A stretch of 64,000 nucleotides of DNA from JAFGAV01 sp041479055. Its GTDB lineage: Bacteria; Acidobacteriota; Aminicenantia; Aminicenantales; JAFGAV01. The position numbers and the translations under genes are program-made. Shown here piece after piece: positions 61,119 through 64,000 of this stretch (position 1 is the stretch's first letter; every line of letters begins with the position of its first letter). The notes beneath the pieces were generated by a model. The model made no database searches. It was given only the letters and a program-made list of their open reading frames with translations, and had not been told where the DNA came from. The DNA is taken from NCBI GenBank assembly GCA_963702835.1, contig OY969762.1, positions 1,302,001 through 1,366,000 of the forward strand. Reading direction: 5' to 3'.

Positions 61119-62693
61119 TCAGAAGCCCTTTGGCCGGCGGAAGCCGCCAAGGACTTCCTCAATTTTTATCGCCACATCAATGGGCGTGGCATCCTCCAAG
61201 TACGGACCGATGATTTGCATACCGACCGGGAGCCCTTCATCCGTCAACCCGACAGGCACAACCGCAGCGGGATGACCGGTATGGGTGGCAAAGGAAATCC
61301 AAAACCATAGATCGTTATAAGGTCGCGGGCCTTCGGGAGTTACCAGCACTCGGTCTTTCCAAGAAGGCCGGTGGTCATGTTTGAAGGCCGGCACAAAGGA
61401 CGTCGGCAAGAGAAAGGCATCGTGGGTGTGAAAATAATCTTGCCAGGTCGCGCGCGCCCTCATCTGTTGGCTCCGCGCGGCAATGAAGTTCTTATGGGGT
61501 CCGGCCTGGGCCAGCGCGGTGAGGGCTTCCCAGCTTCCATCCTGCTTGTCCGCCCTGGCCCGCAGTTCGGCGAGCTTCTCGTCGGGCATTTCGTCTGCGA
61601 AAAAGGAACTCAGGAGGAATTCATAGTTTCGGTCCTCCGCCACGGGATTCACTCCGGGAGGCCAGCCTTCGGTCAGGATCGCACCGGCTTTGCTCAACGC
61701 AGCCACGGCATCGGCCAGCACCGTCCGCACATCGGAGGACAACGGGCATAGCTTCTCGTCGAGCATGTAGCCCATACGGTAATCCTTCAGACGCTGCCGC
61801 CGCGGCGGGGGAAGTTTCCAGCTATAGGCTACCGCCTCGTCGTCATCAGGACCTCCAAGGATCTCCAGGGCCAGCTTCAAATCTTTGGCGTAGCGGGCCA
61901 GCGGCCCAGCCACGGCGAGATAGTTCGGCTCGCTAAAATCATCTGGAGACAGTTGCATGTGTCCCCGAAGAGAAACGAGATTCAGCGTCGGTTTATGGCC
62001 GCATACGCCGCAGAAGTGTGCCGGGCCGCGGATGGAACCGCCGATATCGCTGCCCGGCGTGAGGTAGCCGATGCCGGCGGCGAGCGCTGCAGCACCCCCG
62101 CCCGTCGAGCCGCCCGGGCTGCGGGAGAGGTCCCAAGGATTGTTCGTCTGCCCGAAGATGTCGTTGTAGCTCTGGTAATCGGAGAGCATGAACGGCACGT
62201 TGGTCATGCCCAGCAGGACGGCGCCGGCGCGGCGAAGACGCTCGACCACGGCTGAATCCCTCGTAGGGATGTGGTCTTTGAAAGCAGGATTGCCGAAGGT
62301 CGTTCGGACGCCCTTCACGTCAAAGGCATCCTTGATGGTGATTGGCACTCCGTGAAGCGGTCCGAAGAACCTGCCCTTGGCGCGGGCCGAGTCTGCTTCC
62401 TTGGCGCGCGCGAGCGCCTCCTCTCGCATCTGAGTGACCACGGCGTTGATGCGCGGATTGATCGAATCGATGCGCTTGAACATGAGTTCAGTCAGCTCAA
62501 GCGAAGAGATTTCACCGCGGCGGATCGCCTGGGCCACATCGACGGCCGAAGAAAACGGCAAGTCTTCAATGTGCGCCCCGCGCTTCGGCGCGGGATCAAC
62601 CGTATCGCTAAGCTTCATGAAAGGTAATGCCGCCGCAAGGCCGGCTGTCTTATTAAGGAATTCACGACGGGAAAATCTATTTAAGCTTTTCAT
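61119..62693 (-). CDS. Tat-exported amidase-signature enzyme
   Basis: A 524-residue enzyme. The twin-arginine signal FSRREFLNKTAG (7-18) directs export. The amidase-signature triad is Lys121 (ITIKDAFD), cis-Ser196 (SPGGSTGGGAA) and nucleophile Ser220 (PGSDIGGSIRGPA). It hydrolyses an amide, but the substrate is not predictable from sequence; GatA is unlikely given the Tat signal and the lack of gatB/C. It lies between the amidohydrolase (17-bp gap) and the Asp-box lipoprotein (13-bp gap). Confidence 0.93.
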   Translation of the reverse strand: MKSLNRFSRREFLNKTAGLAAALPFMKLSDTVDPAPKRGAHIEDLPFSSAVDVAQAIRRGEISSLELTELMFKRIDSINPRINAVVTQMREEALARAKEADSARAKGRFFGPLHGVPITIKDAFDVKGVRTTFGNPAFKDHIPTRDSAVVERLRRAGAVLLGMTNVPFMLSDYQSYNDIFGQTNNPWDLSRSPGGSTGGGAAALAAGIGYLTPGSDIGGSIRGPAHFCGVCGHKPTLNLVSLRGHMQLSPDDFSEPNYLAVAGPLARYAKDLKLALEILGGPDDDEAVAYSWKLPPPRRQRLKDYRMGYMLDEKLCPLSSDVRTVLADAVAALSKAGAILTEGWPPGVNPVAEDRNYEFLLSSFFADEMPDEKLAELRARADKQDGSWEALTALAQAGPHKNFIAARSQQMRARATWQDYFHTHDAFLLPTSFVPAFKHDHRPSWKDRVLVTPEGPRPYNDLWFWISFATHTGHPAAVVPVGLTDEGLPVGMQIIGPYLEDATPIDVAIKIEEVLGGFRRPKGF

Positions 62694-62710
62694 GGTAACC
62701 TCCCGTGTGC

Positions 62711-64000
62711 CTATGGATTTCGGCTCGCTTGAGACTCACCGGCAACGCCCGTCTTCGATGGCACGCCGAGCTTATCGGGATCAAAGAGCCAGCCGCCCTT
62801 AATCACGCGCCAGATCGCCTCGGTGTTATGAACGTCCTCCAACGGGTTGGCTTTAAGAATAACGACATCGGCGATCTTTCCCGCGGCCAGAGTTCCGAGG
62901 TCGCCGACGCCGACCGCTGCCGCAGCCTCTTCGGTCGCCATCCGCAAAACCTCGAGCGGGGTCAAGCCCGCCTGCACGAAACGCGCCAGCTCCCAATGAA
63001 GCGCTTGGCCGGCGAAACAATCCGGTTCCGGGGAGCCTGTGCCCGCATGGAGTTTCACGCCGCGGCGGTGAGCCTCGCCGACACGAGCCAGCAAGTCGGC
63101 CACGTATCCACGCAGAGCAATATCATCCACTTTGCTATAGTAACTCCCATAAAGCGTCTCTCCGAAAGCCTGCTCCGTAATGAGCGACCGGAGCTTCGGG
63201 TCCGAAAGCTTTTCCGGTTCATCGCGCAGCAGCAAGGCGTCGGACCCGGAAAACGCCATCACCGGATCCCAGTGCGTGCCGGATAGCGAAAGCATCTGGA
63301 CGACATCGTCGTAAACCTGCTCGGCGTCGCCGTACTCCAGGAAAAAGCAGCCTAATGTGACCCCCTTGGTGATCTCCTCAACGTCCGCGACATTAGCCAC
63401 GACGGGAACGCCGAGCCGGCACGCCTCGTCCGCGACGGTACGCTGTAGCGGCCAAGACAATGAGACAGCCGCCACGCCGTAGAGCTTGATGAAATCGGCA
63501 CCCCATTCCTTGTATCGGCGCACATAATCTCGCGCAACCTGTTCATCGTAAATTTGCAGGAAGCTGTCTCCCCAATCGGGATGCTCTCCCTCAAACATCC
63601 CTCCCGAAAAGAAATAGCGCGGAACCGGGCCAGCGGAAAACTCCCCCCGGTCCCTCAGGGCGTTCATCCAGAAGATGCTACCCTCCATATCGCGAAGCGA
63701 GGTGACGCCGTAGGCAATGAAGGGAACGGGCTTGTAGCCGGCGGTGTAGGTATGGAAGTCAAACAGGCCGGGGATAGCGAACCTGCCGGTGCAGTCGATC
63801 AATTCGGAATTGGTAGGAATCTGATGCCCGCTCTCGGGACCGATCCAGGCGATTCTCCCCTGCTCGATGAGCATGCTCGTCGGCGGGCCGAAGCCGCCCG
63901 ATTCGAAATCCAGCACGCGCAGGCCGCGCAACAGGAGCGGCTTCGGCGTGAGCCGCGGCAACTCAAGTCGCACGGGGATTTGCTTGCGCCCTCCGCCCGC
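62711..64000 (-). CDS. Amidohydrolase-family protein (partial, N-terminus beyond window)
   Basis: The minus-strand frame is open to the window edge; the GTG at 63973 is probably internal because the codons before it (GRKQIPVRLELPRL) look like part of the protein. The amidohydrolase fold is clear: LLLRGLRVLDFESGG, FAIPGLFDFHTYTAG, KLHAGTGSPEPDCFAG, LTPLEVLRMATEEAA and GTLAAGKIADVVILKANPL. The usual metal-binding HxH after the first strand is H-T-Y here. Relatives often carry an N-terminal TolB/WD40 propeller, which would lie beyond the window. Confidence 0.85.
   Translation of the reverse strand, partial: AGGGRKQIPVRLELPRLTPKPLLLRGLRVLDFESGGFGPPTSMLIEQGRIAWIGPESGHQIPTNSELIDCTGRFAIPGLFDFHTYTAGYKPVPFIAYGVTSLRDMEGSIFWMNALRDRGEFSAGPVPRYFFSGGMFEGEHPDWGDSFLQIYDEQVARDYVRRYKEWGADFIKLYGVAAVSLSWPLQRTVADEACRLGVPVVANVADVEEITKGVTLGCFFLEYGDAEQVYDDVVQMLSLSGTHWDPVMAFSGSDALLLRDEPEKLSDPKLRSLITEQAFGETLYGSYYSKVDDIALRGYVADLLARVGEAHRRGVKLHAGTGSPEPDCFAGQALHWELARFVQAGLTPLEVLRMATEEAAAAVGVGDLGTLAAGKIADVVILKANPLEDVHNTEAIWRVIKGGWLFDPDKLGVPSKTGVAGESQASRNP

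Overview
The window is a GC-rich, gene-dense stretch of bacterial chromosome (about 60% G+C by eye). Gene starts carry strong AGGAGG-type ribosome binding sites, and many exported proteins end in an outer-membrane barrel or carry Tat or lipoprotein signals. The gene families together suggest a Gram-negative, heterotrophic Acidobacteriota / Candidatus Aminicenantes-type organism: a zinc-ribbon Ser/Thr kinase, a VKOR-DsbA fusion, a Gld-type ABC system with DUF4340, a DUF6600-like FecR protein, a long SRP RNA with an Alu domain, M14 peptidase, amidase, and bacterial alpha-2-macroglobulin. That assignment is inference; there is no rRNA in the window.

Layout. 1-5.9 kb: a DUF2891 protein cut by the window edge, a PAP2 phosphatase, an AT-rich methyltransferase, then a four-gene surface-glycan operon (GT2 glycosyltransferase, cupin, DegT/DnrJ aminotransferase, methyltransferase). 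5.9-8.5 kb: a FecR/DUF6600-like protein and a long intergenic stretch with a decayed methyltransferase tail and a large palindromic element. 8.5-17.4 kb: argS, a Gld-like ABC exporter with two accessory proteins, mutY with an intact Nudix box, and a DHH-like protein of unknown function. 17.4-24.7 kb (minus strand): zinc-ribbon kinase, asnA, cysE, cysK, cupin, MFS exporter. 24.7-26.5 kb: an AT-rich island with two small exported proteins under near-identical duplicated promoters/leaders. 26.5-32.5 kb: PAS protein, frameshifted FAD oxidoreductase, MgtC/DUF4010 protein, frameshifted secreted protein, DUF4234 protein, orphan HicB, GH27 alpha-galactosidase. 32.5-38.6 kb: a 1997-residue alpha-2-macroglobulin.

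38.7-41.2 kb is the most unusual part: two tandem small exported peptides with a shared C-x6-C...C-x6-C pattern, followed by a beta-propeller protein, an exported CPLC thioredoxin-like protein and a membrane protein. 41.2-45.2 kb: two tRNA-Ser genes directly downstream of serS, then cobO-type adenosyltransferase, a zincin, a DapA-family lyase and the SRP RNA. 45.3-53 kb: envelope and redox genes (TPR/barrel protein, VKOR-DsbA fusion, frameshifted M14 peptidase, DsrE-like protein, BamA/TamA-like barrel). 53-59.5 kb is a defence/toxin-antitoxin island: AbiEi-AbiEii (type IV TA), a type IIG restriction-modification enzyme with a GIY-YIG gene broken by two stop codons, and MntA-HepT (type VII TA), with gene remnants between them. 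59.8-64 kb: an exported degradation cluster (Asp-box lipoprotein, Tat-exported amidase, amidohydrolase running off the window).

Three genes need a single-base frame correction to read through (26954-28449, 29900-30578, 48449-51065). Two of these breaks lie in A6 runs, so consensus error in the assembly is a serious alternative to real mutation.
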